In this document: positions 53,901 to 60,723 of the stretch, piece after piece
How the letters are laid out: every line of letters starts with the position of its first letter
Position numbering within the stretch: the stretch's first letter is position 1
Assembly: GCF_039523035.1 (NCBI RefSeq)
Contig: NZ_BAAAEN010000014.1
Coordinates: 92,981-156,980 of the forward strand
Source: Pigmentiphaga daeguensis
GTDB lineage: Bacteria; Pseudomonadota; Gammaproteobacteria; Burkholderiales; Burkholderiaceae_B
DNA: 64,000 bases
Reading direction: 5' to 3'
Made by a program: the position numbers and the translations under genes
The notes under the pieces: model-generated
Databases searched by the model: none
Seen by the model: only the letters and a program-made list of their open reading frames with translations
Told to the model about the DNA's origin: nothing

Positions 53901-54664
53901 AGCCTGGCGAGGTCCTCCGAGATGCCGCGGGAGACCTCCTGCAACTGTTCCAGATAGCGCTCGACGACCTGTTCGTTGGTGAGCGTGGAGGCGAACCACG
54001 TCATGCCGAACGAGGCCACCACATGCTTGCCGTCGAACACCGGCACGGCCAGGGTGCCGGATACCGGGCGCACGGCGGGATCGCGCAGCGCGTAGCCCTG
54101 CGCGCGCGTGATCTCTATCATCCGCCTGACCGCCTCCCGGTCCTGCGCCGGCTCGTCCTCGGGGTTCTTCGATTGGCGCAGCAGCGCGAGTATGGTCTCG
54201 CGCTCATCCTCTTCGCAGAAGGCCAGGTAGGCCCGGCCGATGGCGCGGCTGACCAGGCTCAGGCGCATGTTGATGGTCGAATGCAGCAGCGACAGCGGCG
54301 AATGGGGAATGGTGCTGTAGCGCACCACCATGGCATCGGTATCGAACACGGCGATGGCCAGCGGCCACTTGATGGCCTCGGTCAGCGCGTCCAGGCGCGG
54401 CCGGGCCGCTTCGACGATGCGCGGCTCGCTGTGATAGCCCGACGACAGCGTATTGACCAGCGACGTCAGGTAGTACGCCCCGTACTGCGGCGCATGGCGC
54501 ACCAGTCCCTTGGACGCGAGCGACTCAAGAAGACGTATCAGCGATGGCTTGGGGATGCCCGTCTGCTTGTACAGTACGTCCAGGGTCGATACCGGCTGGC
54601 GGTTCAGGGCCTGCAGCAGCTCGATGGCACGGACAACGGCTTGGACGGGCGGAAAGGAAGGCAC
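53897..54664 (-). CDS. IclR-family transcriptional regulator
   Basis: This 255-residue regulator has an N-terminal winged helix (VVRAIELLQALNRQPVSTLDVLYKQTGIPKPSLIRLLE) and an IclR effector domain (VRPVSGTLAVPVFDGKHVVASFGM). It is convergent with the cupin gene (four-base overlap). Two CCGTACGG palindromes upstream of its start are likely autoregulatory sites. The sequence motif differs from that of the other IclR gene at 25.3 kb. Confidence 0.9.
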   Translation of the reverse strand: MPSFPPVQAVVRAIELLQALNRQPVSTLDVLYKQTGIPKPSLIRLLESLASKGLVRHAPQYGAYYLTSLVNTLSSGYHSEPRIVEAARPRLDALTEAIKWPLAIAVFDTDAMVVRYSTIPHSPLSLLHSTINMRLSLVSRAIGRAYLAFCEEDERETILALLRQSKNPEDEPAQDREAVRRMIEITRAQGYALRDPAVRPVSGTLAVPVFDGKHVVASFGMTWFASTLTNEQVVERYLEQLQEVSRGISEDLARL

Positions 54665-54668
54665 GCGG

Positions 54669-54736
54669 ACCTCCGTACGGAAAGGACGCCGGCCGGCGAT
54701 TATCGCATTGCCGGATGCGTTCCAACCTCCGTACGG
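54669..54736. promoter_or_regulatory. paired CCGTACGG sites before the second iclR gene
   Basis: ACCTCCGTACGG occurs at 54669-54680 and again at 54725-54736, each ending in the palindrome CCGTACGG. The 56-base separation puts both on about the same helix face. The first copy is five bases from the iclR start. Confidence 0.5.
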
Positions 54737-54751
54737 CCGTCCTGGTGAAAA

Positions 54752-55711
54752 TCAGCGGCGGGCGCCGCCCTTCACGAACACGCGCTTGCCGGTGTCATGC
54801 CAGACCGCGCGCTTTTCCTCTTCGGTCAGCAGGACCGAGGCGTCGATCATGCGCTGGACCATTTCCTTGTAGGTGCCCGACGAGGTGCCGATGTCCGAGC
54901 CCCACATGATGCGGTCGGCGCCGAACAGGTCGACCGCGCGGCGCAGCACCTGCTCGGCCGGCACGTCGGCCTCGCGGTACTCGTCCAGGTTGATCGAGGT
55001 GAACTTGAAGAAGATGTTGTGCTCGTGCGCCAGCTTCTCGAAGCGCTCGTCCAGGCCGAAGTGTTCCTCGGTGGCCTCGGGCTCCAGCAGGTGGTCCAGC
55101 ACGATGCTCACGTTCGGATAGCGGCGCGCCAGTTCGATGATGGTCGGCACCGACGGACCGCCGCCGCCCACCGCCAGCACTTCCAGGTCGATCACCAGGC
55201 CGAACTCCTCGGCCACGTCCCAGGTCTTGAGCGCCTGCGGCGAATTCAGCCACGGCATGCTGCCATCGGGCTGGCGGCCGCCGAACAGGCGCACGCCCGC
55301 CAGGCCGTTCTTCTCGATGTAGCTGCGCACCAGGCCCGGCGTGCCGGCATCCTCGGCGTCCAGGATGACCACCGCCGAGAAGATGTCGGGATGGGCGTCG
55401 GACGAATCCAGGATGTAGCTGTTGTCGTAGCGGTAGATCATGCGCTTCTGCACGGCCACCGCGCCGTCGACGTTTTCTTCCTTCATCCAGACCAGCATGC
55501 GCGCCACGTCGGGCACTTCGTTGATCGGATTGGGGCCGTGCTTGCCGCCCGGCTTGCCGATCACGCCCGGGGCGCGCGGCGGCGCGTCGGCGGCGCGCTT
55601 CATGGGATTGCGCGGATAGCGCACCTGGTCATCCGCCACCAAGTGGGCGTGCGAATCGAACAGCAGCGGGCGAGTGCCGGCGGCCGACGGGGCTTGCTTG
55701 TCTTGGGTCAT
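54752..55711 (-). CDS. amidohydrolase-2 family hydrolase (PDC-lactonase-like)
   Basis: This 319-residue TIM-barrel hydrolase begins its domain with FDSHAHLVADD (metal-site HxH), then has LDHLLEP (conserved His) and a late RIMWGSDIGTS (catalytic Asp). This is the pattern of 2-pyrone-4,6-dicarboxylate lactonase, 4-sulfomuconolactone hydrolase and related enzymes. It likely opens a lactone or decarboxylates an aromatic acid. It is divergent from the tetR gene with a strong TetR-type palindrome between them. Confidence 0.85.
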   Translation of the reverse strand: MTQDKQAPSAAGTRPLLFDSHAHLVADDQVRYPRNPMKRAADAPPRAPGVIGKPGGKHGPNPINEVPDVARMLVWMKEENVDGAVAVQKRMIYRYDNSYILDSSDAHPDIFSAVVILDAEDAGTPGLVRSYIEKNGLAGVRLFGGRQPDGSMPWLNSPQALKTWDVAEEFGLVIDLEVLAVGGGGPSVPTIIELARRYPNVSIVLDHLLEPEATEEHFGLDERFEKLAHEHNIFFKFTSINLDEYREADVPAEQVLRRAVDLFGADRIMWGSDIGTSSGTYKEMVQRMIDASVLLTEEEKRAVWHDTGKRVFVKGGARR

Positions 55712-55826
55712 ATCGAAAACTCTACGTGTTTACAGCGGGACTTTATCGCCAGCCTGCCCCCTCCGCACCCGATATTCTCGAACTTTTCGGTGTCCGAAAA
55801 CTTGTGGCCGAACAGGAATCGGGCCC

Positions 55827-55874
55827 ATTCAAACAAAAATTTAAAAAAAGCGATTCAAATTTCTGTTTGAATCG
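55827..55874. promoter_or_regulatory. TetR operator in the amidohydrolase-tetR divergent region
   Basis: CGATTCAAA (55851-55859) and TTTGAATCG (55866-55874) form a perfect 9-bp inverted repeat with a 6-base spacer, 33 bases before the tetR start. An extra half-site ATTCAAACA lies at 55827-55835, complementary to TGTTTGAAT within the right arm. The region is markedly AT-rich. Confidence 0.65.
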
Positions 55875-55907
55875 CCGATACTACGCCGGACTACTGGATC
55901 CTCCATC

Positions 55908-56573
55908 GTGAACCTGCTCGACGACGACACCTCCACCCGCTCCCGCATCGTGCTGGCCGCCCTGCGCGTCTTCGCCACCCGGGGATTCGAGGCCGCCTCG
56001 CTGCGCGAGATCACGTCCGCCGCTCAGGTGAACATCGCCGCCATCCACTACCACTTCGGCTCCAAGGACGCGCTGGTGCAGGAAGTGCTGCGCGTGGTGT
56101 CCGAGCCCATCAACCGCATGCGGCGCGAGGCCCTGGCCCGGGTGCCGGCGCACCGCGAACCGACGATGGAAGAAGTCGTGGAAGCGCTGATCGCACCGCC
56201 CGTGCGGCTGAGCTTCGACGCCACCGGCGAATGGCGGCTGCTGATCCGGTTGCTGATCCAGGCCCGCGCGGTGCCCCGCGCCAGCACGAACGCCGCGATC
56301 TTCGAGCAGTACGACGCGCTGGCGGCCGACTTCGTCGACGCCCTGATGGCCGCCCAGCCGTCGCTGGGCCGCGAGGAAGCCTACTGGCGCTACGCCTTCG
56401 CCATCGGCGCCATGATGTACATCGTCAGCGACGCCGACGAGACCTATCACCGCCTGCATCGCATCTCCGGCGGGCTGTGCGACACCGACGACCCCGAACG
56501 CATCGTCGCCCAGCTCGTCGCCTTCATCGCCGCCGGCATGCGGGCAGCCGCCCCGGCCGGCACACCGCTGTGA
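55908..56573 (+). CDS. TetR-family transcriptional regulator
   Basis: This 221-residue protein has the TetR helix-turn-helix at about 10-57 (RSRIVLAALRVFATRGFEAASLREI and VNIAAIHYHFGSKDAL) and a CerR-like all-helical ligand domain. The GTG at 55908 is used. It is divergent from the amidohydrolase and 20 bases upstream of the cyclase gene, so it probably controls both arms. Confidence 0.92.
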   Translation: MNLLDDDTSTRSRIVLAALRVFATRGFEAASLREITSAAQVNIAAIHYHFGSKDALVQEVLRVVSEPINRMRREALARVPAHREPTMEEVVEALIAPPVRLSFDATGEWRLLIRLLIQARAVPRASTNAAIFEQYDALAADFVDALMAAQPSLGREEAYWRYAFAIGAMMYIVSDADETYHRLHRISGGLCDTDDPERIVAQLVAFIAAGMRAAAPAGTPL

Positions 56574-56593
56574 CTTCCCTCCGGATACACGAC

Positions 56594-57379
56594 ATGACCC
56601 GCCGCATCATCGACCTGTCGGTCGCCCTCGAAGACAAGCCCACTTCGCCGGCGCACCACCGCCCCCAGATCAGCTACGTCGACCACGACCAGTCCTGGGA
56701 ACTCTTCTCCAAGCTCTTTCCCGGCATCGGCCCCGACGACCTGCCCGAGGGCAAGGCCTGGGCGGTGGAGCGGGTTTCGCTGTCGACCCACGCCGGCACC
56801 CACATGGACGCGCCGTGGCACTACCACCCCACGACCGACCATGCGCTGCAGGAAGGCGGCCGGCCCGCGCCCGGCATCGACGAAGTCCCGCTGGACTGGT
56901 GCCTGAAGCCCGGCGTCAAGCTCGACTTCCGCCACATGGAAGCGGGCTACGTGGTCACGCCCGCCGACATCCAGGCCGAGCTGAAGCGCATCGGCCATAC
57001 CCTCCAGCCGCTGGACATCGTCGTGGCCAACACCCGCGCCGGTGCGCGCTACGGCCAGGAGGACTATTGGGAAAGCGCCTGCGGCTTCGGCCGCGCCGCC
57101 ACGCTGTGGCTGCTGGAGCAGGGGGTACGGGTGGTCGGCACCGACTCCTACAGCTGGGACCCCGCCTTCAAGTTCGTGGTCGAGCGCTACGAGCGCGACC
57201 GCGACCCTTCCATCATCTGGGAAGGCCACAAGGCGGGACGCGACATCGGCTACTTCCAGATGGAGAAGCTGACCAACCTGGACCAGTTGCCGTCCCACGG
57301 CTTCACCATCAGTTGCTTCCCCATCAAGATCAAGCACGGATCGGCCGGCTGGTGCCGCACCGTCGCCATTCTCGATTGA
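56594..57379 (+). CDS. cyclase-family (kynurenine-formamidase-like) metal hydrolase
   Basis: This 261-residue protein has the family metal motif HAGTHMDAPWH (HxGTHxDxP, about 67-77) and CGFGRAATLWLLEQGV. Members hydrolyse formamides, isatin or lactone-like substrates with Mn or Zn. The start at 56594 trims an unconserved extension of 121 codons. It lies between tetR and a Bug receptor as part of an uptake-plus-hydrolysis cassette. Confidence 0.88.
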   Translation: MTRRIIDLSVALEDKPTSPAHHRPQISYVDHDQSWELFSKLFPGIGPDDLPEGKAWAVERVSLSTHAGTHMDAPWHYHPTTDHALQEGGRPAPGIDEVPLDWCLKPGVKLDFRHMEAGYVVTPADIQAELKRIGHTLQPLDIVVANTRAGARYGQEDYWESACGFGRAATLWLLEQGVRVVGTDSYSWDPAFKFVVERYERDRDPSIIWEGHKAGRDIGYFQMEKLTNLDQLPSHGFTISCFPIKIKHGSAGWCRTVAILD

Positions 57380-57430
57380 CCCGCGAGGCGCGCGACGCCT
57401 CGTCCAAGACAACGATCCCGGAGACTCCCC

Positions 57431-58405
57431 ATGACCTTCCTTTCCTGCGCCCGCCTGGGCGCCGCCCTCGCGCTGGCCGCCTGCGCAGTACCCGCCGCCG
57501 CGCAGGCGCCTGCCTCGTACCCCGACCGGCCCGTCCACGTCGTCGTGCCGTTCCCGCCGGGCGGCATCGTCGACAACGTCACCCGCAACCTGGGCGCGCG
57601 CCTGTCGGCCGCGCTGGGCCAGACCTTCATCGTGGAGAACAAGGCCGGAGCCGGCGGCTCGATCGGCGCCGCCCACGTCGCCAAGGCCGCGCCCGACGGC
57701 TACACCCTGCTGGCCGCCTTCGACACCCACGCCGTCAACCCGCTGCTATACAAGCTCAGCTTCGACTCCGACAAGGACCTGGCGCCGGTCGCCTTGATCG
57801 GCACCTCGCCGCTCATCCTGGTCGTCCATCCCTCGGTGCCCGCCCGGACCGTGCCTGAGCTGGTCGCGCTGGCCAAGGCCAAGCCCGACGCGCTGAACTA
57901 CGCCTCCACCGGCGCCGGCAGCTCCAACCAGCTGACCGCGGAACTGTTCAAGGCCACCGCCGGTGTCGAGATGAACCACGTGCCCTACAAGGGCGGCGCA
58001 CCCGCCATCACCGACGTGCTGGGCGGCCGGGTGCAGGTCATGTTCGTCAGCGCCAGCTCGGTACTGGCCCATATCAAGGCCGGCAAGATGCGGGCCCTGG
58101 CCGTCACCACCCGGGAACGCATCCCGGCCCTGCCCGACGTGCCGTCCATCAGCCAGTTCTACCCCGATTTCGAGGCCCGCTCGTGGATAGGCCTGCTGGC
58201 TCCGGCCGGCACGCCCCCCGCCACCGTCTCGCGCCTGAACGCCGAGGTCTACCGCGCCTTGCAGACGCCCGAGATGCGGACGTTCTTCGACGCCCAGGCC
58301 ATCCAGCCCGGCAGCGGGTCGCCCGAGCAATTCGGCGCATTCCTGCGGAACGAGACCAAAAAGTGGGGCGAAATCATCAAAAAACAGGACATCCGGGTGG
58401 AATGA
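57431..58405 (+). CDS. Bug-family periplasmic substrate-binding protein
   Basis: This 324-residue receptor has a signal peptide (CARLGAALALAACAVPAAAQA) and Bug motifs YPDRPVHVVVPFPPGGIVD, NKAGAGGSIG and HVPYKGGAPAITDVLGG. It follows the cyclase by 51 bases with a GGAG ribosome-binding site. It should bring in the substrate of the cyclase and/or amidohydrolase. Confidence 0.94.
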   Translation: MTFLSCARLGAALALAACAVPAAAQAPASYPDRPVHVVVPFPPGGIVDNVTRNLGARLSAALGQTFIVENKAGAGGSIGAAHVAKAAPDGYTLLAAFDTHAVNPLLYKLSFDSDKDLAPVALIGTSPLILVVHPSVPARTVPELVALAKAKPDALNYASTGAGSSNQLTAELFKATAGVEMNHVPYKGGAPAITDVLGGRVQVMFVSASSVLAHIKAGKMRALAVTTRERIPALPDVPSISQFYPDFEARSWIGLLAPAGTPPATVSRLNAEVYRALQTPEMRTFFDAQAIQPGSGSPEQFGAFLRNETKKWGEIIKKQDIRVE

Positions 58406-58458
58406 GACGGCCGGGAAACCCGCGTGGCGCAAGACCCACGCGGGCGGCTTGCAAGTTT

Positions 58459-58472
58459 TGAGAATATTATCA
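58459..58472. promoter_or_regulatory. Fur-box-like site before bfd
   Basis: TGAGAAT and ATTATCA abut as 7-base arms with one mismatch, lacking the usual single-base spacer, within an AT-rich island (58456-58486) 60 bases before bfd. Iron repression of bfd is expected from other bacteria. Confidence 0.45.
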
Positions 58473-58532
58473 ATAATTAATCTCATTACGACGTCCACTG
58501 CGGCGCCCAACCGCGCCGCAACGAGTTCCGCC

Positions 58533-58838
58533 ATGTACGTTTGTGTCTGCAACGCCATCACCGAACGCCAGATCCGCAGCAGCGTGGAAGCTGGCGCGAC
58601 TACCCTGGCCGACCTCCAGTTCGACCTGGGCGTGGCGACCTGCTGCGGCTCCTGCGCCGACACCGCCTGCCAGTACCTGCCGGCCGGCGCCAGCGCCTGC
58701 GAGCACGCCTACGAAGCGTCCATCTCGGCCGCCAACGGCCGCACCGAAGCCACCGAACTCCCCCCGCCCCGCGCCACGACGCGCCGCTTCCCCATCCAGG
58801 TCGTCGGCGCTGGCGCCGGCGCCGCCAAGGCGGCGTAG
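58533..58838 (+). CDS. bfd: bacterioferritin-associated ferredoxin
   Basis: This 101-residue protein carries the 2Fe-2S BFD fold with ligands C4, C6, C38 and C41 (MYVCVCNAITERQI; TCCGSC). Bfd reduces bacterioferritin to release stored iron. It is longer than the usual 64-75 residues, with an extra Ala/Pro-rich C-terminal tail from about residue 60. bfr follows after a 395-base gap filled by repeats. Confidence 0.93.
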   Translation: MYVCVCNAITERQIRSSVEAGATTLADLQFDLGVATCCGSCADTACQYLPAGASACEHAYEASISAANGRTEATELPPPRATTRRFPIQVVGAGAGAAKAA

Positions 58839-58843
58839 GGGTC

Positions 58844-58927
58844 CCCCCTACGCCCTTCGGGCGCCCCCCAGGGGGCGAAACCGGCGGACTGGCAAAGCCA
58901 GATCCGCGGTTTCCTGGGTCTAGTACC
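58844..58927 (+). repeat. dispersed GC-rich intergenic repeat, copy G (left arm of a large inverted pair)
   Basis: A diverged copy: CCCCCTACGCCCTTCGGGCG, CCCCAGGGGGC, then GGCGGACTGGCAAAGCCAG-ATCCGC and CCTGGGTCTAGTACC. Base changes in the first hairpin (CGCCCTTCGGGCG) are compensated on the other side, which argues that the folded form is maintained. It forms the left arm of an inverted pair with 59001-59119. Confidence 0.75.
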
Positions 58928-58947
58928 TGTTTCTTGGCACGTCACAC

Positions 58948-58980
58948 TGTTGCTACCGCTGGCAGCCAGCGATAGCAACA
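58948..58980. repeat. central hairpin between repeat copies G and H
   Basis: TGTTGCTACCGCTGG (58948-58962) and CCAGCGATAGCAACA (58966-58980) form a 15-bp stem with one G-T-type mismatch and a 3-base loop. Outside it, CCTGGGTCTAGTACC (58913-58927) pairs perfectly with GGTACTAGACCCAGG (59001-59015). The whole region 58844-59119 can fold as one long cruciform. Confidence 0.7.
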
Positions 58981-59000
58981 ATGCTACGCGCCAAGACAGC

Positions 59001-59119
59001 GGTACTAGACCCAGGATGCGGTGGATCCGGCTCCGCCGGTCCACCCGCATCGCCCCCTTGAGGGGGCCCGCGTCAGCGGGTAGGGGGTGGGCTTTCCTTG
59101 CGCGCGGCAGCGCGTAGGG
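59001..59119 (-). repeat. dispersed GC-rich intergenic repeat, copy H (right arm, inverted)
   Basis: The reverse orientation of the element: GGTACTAGACCCAGG, GGATCCGGCTCCGCCGG-TCC, CGCCCCCTTGAGGGGGC and a final CGCGCGGCAGCGCGTAGGGGGG. It ends where the Fur-like site before bfr begins. Confidence 0.75.
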
Positions 59120-59137
59120 GGGATCATTATCATTGTC
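59119..59137. promoter_or_regulatory. Fur-box-like site before bfr
   Basis: On the minus strand GACAATGATAATGATCCCC matches 13 of 19 positions of the Fur consensus, with the core AATGATAAT intact. It is 96 bases before the bfr start. Confidence 0.5.
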
Positions 59138-59233
59138 ACTTTCCTAGGCCATTACGGGCGGACGTACGGCCTGCTTGCCTGGCGTCAACAATGCTAACCT
59201 TGCCGGATCCATGAATTCTGCAGGGGAAAGAAC

Positions 59234-59710
59234 ATGAAAGGCGACAAGACCGTCATCCAATACCTCAACAAGCAGCTCACCAACGAGCTGACCGCCATCA
59301 ACCAGTACTTCCTGCATGCGCGCATGCTCAAGCACTGGGGCCTGGGCAAGATGGGCAAGCACGAGTACGACGAGTCCATCGAGGAAATGAAGCATGCCGA
59401 TCGCCTGATCCAGCGCATCTTCATGCTGGACGGCCTGCCCAACCTGCAGGACCTGCACAAGCTGCTGATCGGCGAGAACGTCCCGGAAATCCTGGAATGC
59501 GACCTGAAGCTGGAGCTGTCCTCGCAGGTCGTGCTCAAGGAAGCCATCGCCCACTGTGAAAGCGTGCGCGACTACGTGTCGCGCGATCTGCTGCAAGACA
59601 TCCTGGACGACACCGAAGAACACATCGACCACCTGGAGACCCAGATCGGCCTGGTGGACCAGGTCGGCATCCAGAACTACCTGCAATCGCAGATGGACGA
59701 GCAGGGCTGA
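59234..59710 (+). CDS. bfr: bacterioferritin
   Basis: This 158-residue subunit of the 24-mer iron store aligns without gaps to E. coli Bfr. Ferroxidase ligands E18, E51, H54, E94 and H130 and the haem ligand M52 are visible. Position 127, a glutamate ligand in E. coli, is threonine here (DDTEEH in place of RDEEGH). The ferroxidase centre may therefore be altered, or E128/E129 may substitute; I believe some related betaproteobacterial Bfr proteins share this. Shine-Dalgarno GGGGAAAG before the ATG. Confidence 0.95.
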   Translation: MKGDKTVIQYLNKQLTNELTAINQYFLHARMLKHWGLGKMGKHEYDESIEEMKHADRLIQRIFMLDGLPNLQDLHKLLIGENVPEILECDLKLELSSQVVLKEAIAHCESVRDYVSRDLLQDILDDTEEHIDHLETQIGLVDQVGIQNYLQSQMDEQG

Positions 59711-59730
59711 TTCCCCACCCCGCCCGAAGC

Positions 59731-59755
59731 AAAGCCCCGCCACGCGGGGCTTTTT
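59731..59755 (+). terminator. rho-independent terminator after bfr
   Basis: AAAGCCCCGC and GCGGGGCTTT form a perfect 10-bp stem with a CAC loop; the stem's T's run on as TTTTT. This is the clearest intrinsic terminator in the window, 20 bases after the bfr stop. Confidence 0.92.
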
Positions 59756-59827
59756 GCTTTATGCGCGTTCCCGGCTTCACGGAACGCGTCTTGCTGCCCG
59801 GTTGGCTTACTTCGACAGGAGACCGCC

Positions 59828-60031
59828 ATGGCCACCGTTCAGGGCAGCAACCCGCTTTCCAAACATACCGACGACGTCCTCAAGGACGAGAACCGCAGGA
59901 TGCCGGCGGCGGAACTGCCGCGCGAAGACAAGGACAAGCCGGCCGCCGGCGGCGGCGACGAGTTGAACGTGGATGAGCTGGAGGAAGCGGAACGCGGCGG
60001 CCCGCCCCGTTCAGGCGGCGGGCCGGACTGA
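59828..60031 (+). CDS. small acidic, probably disordered protein
   Basis: This 67-residue frame is rich in Asp, Glu, Pro and Gly (DELNVDELEEAERGG; PPRSGGGPD) with no hydrophobic core. AGGAG eight bases before the ATG and codon use like the neighbours support it as a real gene. No family is recognised. Confidence 0.6.
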   Translation: MATVQGSNPLSKHTDDVLKDENRRMPAAELPREDKDKPAAGGGDELNVDELEEAERGGPPRSGGGPD

Positions 60032-60039
60032 GCGCGGCG

Positions 60040-60663
60040 TCAGTTATTGCCCGTCGCGGGGCATTCGGCGATGCGGCCCCAGCGATTATCGGTGTTGCAG
60101 TATTTCCACCGGGCTTTCTCGTTGCAGATGACCCGGCCGACGACGCCCTGGGAAGCGCAGCGCGCCAGTTCGGCTCGCAGCGACTGGATCCAGGGCTCCT
60201 GGCCGCCGGCCGCGTCGGCTCCGGCCACCACGGTGGCGACCTGCTGCGAAGGCGGCTCGACGATGATGCGCGGAGACTGGGCGGCCGCCGGGGGCTCGGC
60301 CAGGTGGGCGGGCAGGGGGCTGCCCGGGTTCACCGTCTGCATGTCGGGCGCGATGGTCGAAAGCAGGGTATCGGGCTGCGGTTGATCGGCCGCGGATACC
60401 AGGGGAATGGGCGCGCTCGGCTGCACCGGGCGCGATGGGACGCCGCGCGAGCCGTCCACCCTGGGTTGCGGGGGTTCGGGCAGGTAGGTTTCCTGGTCCA
60501 CCGCCGCCACCGGCGCTTCGCCCGGGCGCCCCTGGGCCACGGGCACGGGCGCCTCGGCCGCGCGGTCGACGGGAGCATTCCAGGACAACCAGAGCCCGAA
60601 CAGCACTCCCACCACCACGACCATCGCCACGAAGGCCAGGCCCATCAAAATGCGGTTACGCAT
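60040..60663 (-). CDS. membrane-anchored protein of unknown function
   Basis: This 207-residue protein has one N-terminal membrane helix (ILMGLAFVAMVVVVGVLFGLWLSW, about 5-28), a long Pro/Ala/Val-rich periplasmic linker and a small C-terminal domain with four cysteines (ARCASQGVVGRVICNEKARWKYCN and RIAECP). That domain probably forms two disulfides. No family is recognised by name. It is convergent with the small acidic gene and lies upstream of prfC. Confidence 0.7.
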   Translation of the reverse strand: MRNRILMGLAFVAMVVVVGVLFGLWLSWNAPVDRAAEAPVPVAQGRPGEAPVAAVDQETYLPEPPQPRVDGSRGVPSRPVQPSAPIPLVSAADQPQPDTLLSTIAPDMQTVNPGSPLPAHLAEPPAAAQSPRIIVEPPSQQVATVVAGADAAGGQEPWIQSLRAELARCASQGVVGRVICNEKARWKYCNTDNRWGRIAECPATGNN

Positions 60664-60723
60664 GTGTACACCTCTTCACTGTGGACCGGCGGCCCCGCCG
60701 GTCCCCATGCCCGGGCGGGCCCG

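Noticed and set aside
55726..55911. 61-codon plus-strand frame before tetR
   Set aside because: It covers the TetR operator and AT-rich promoter region and has no family resemblance.
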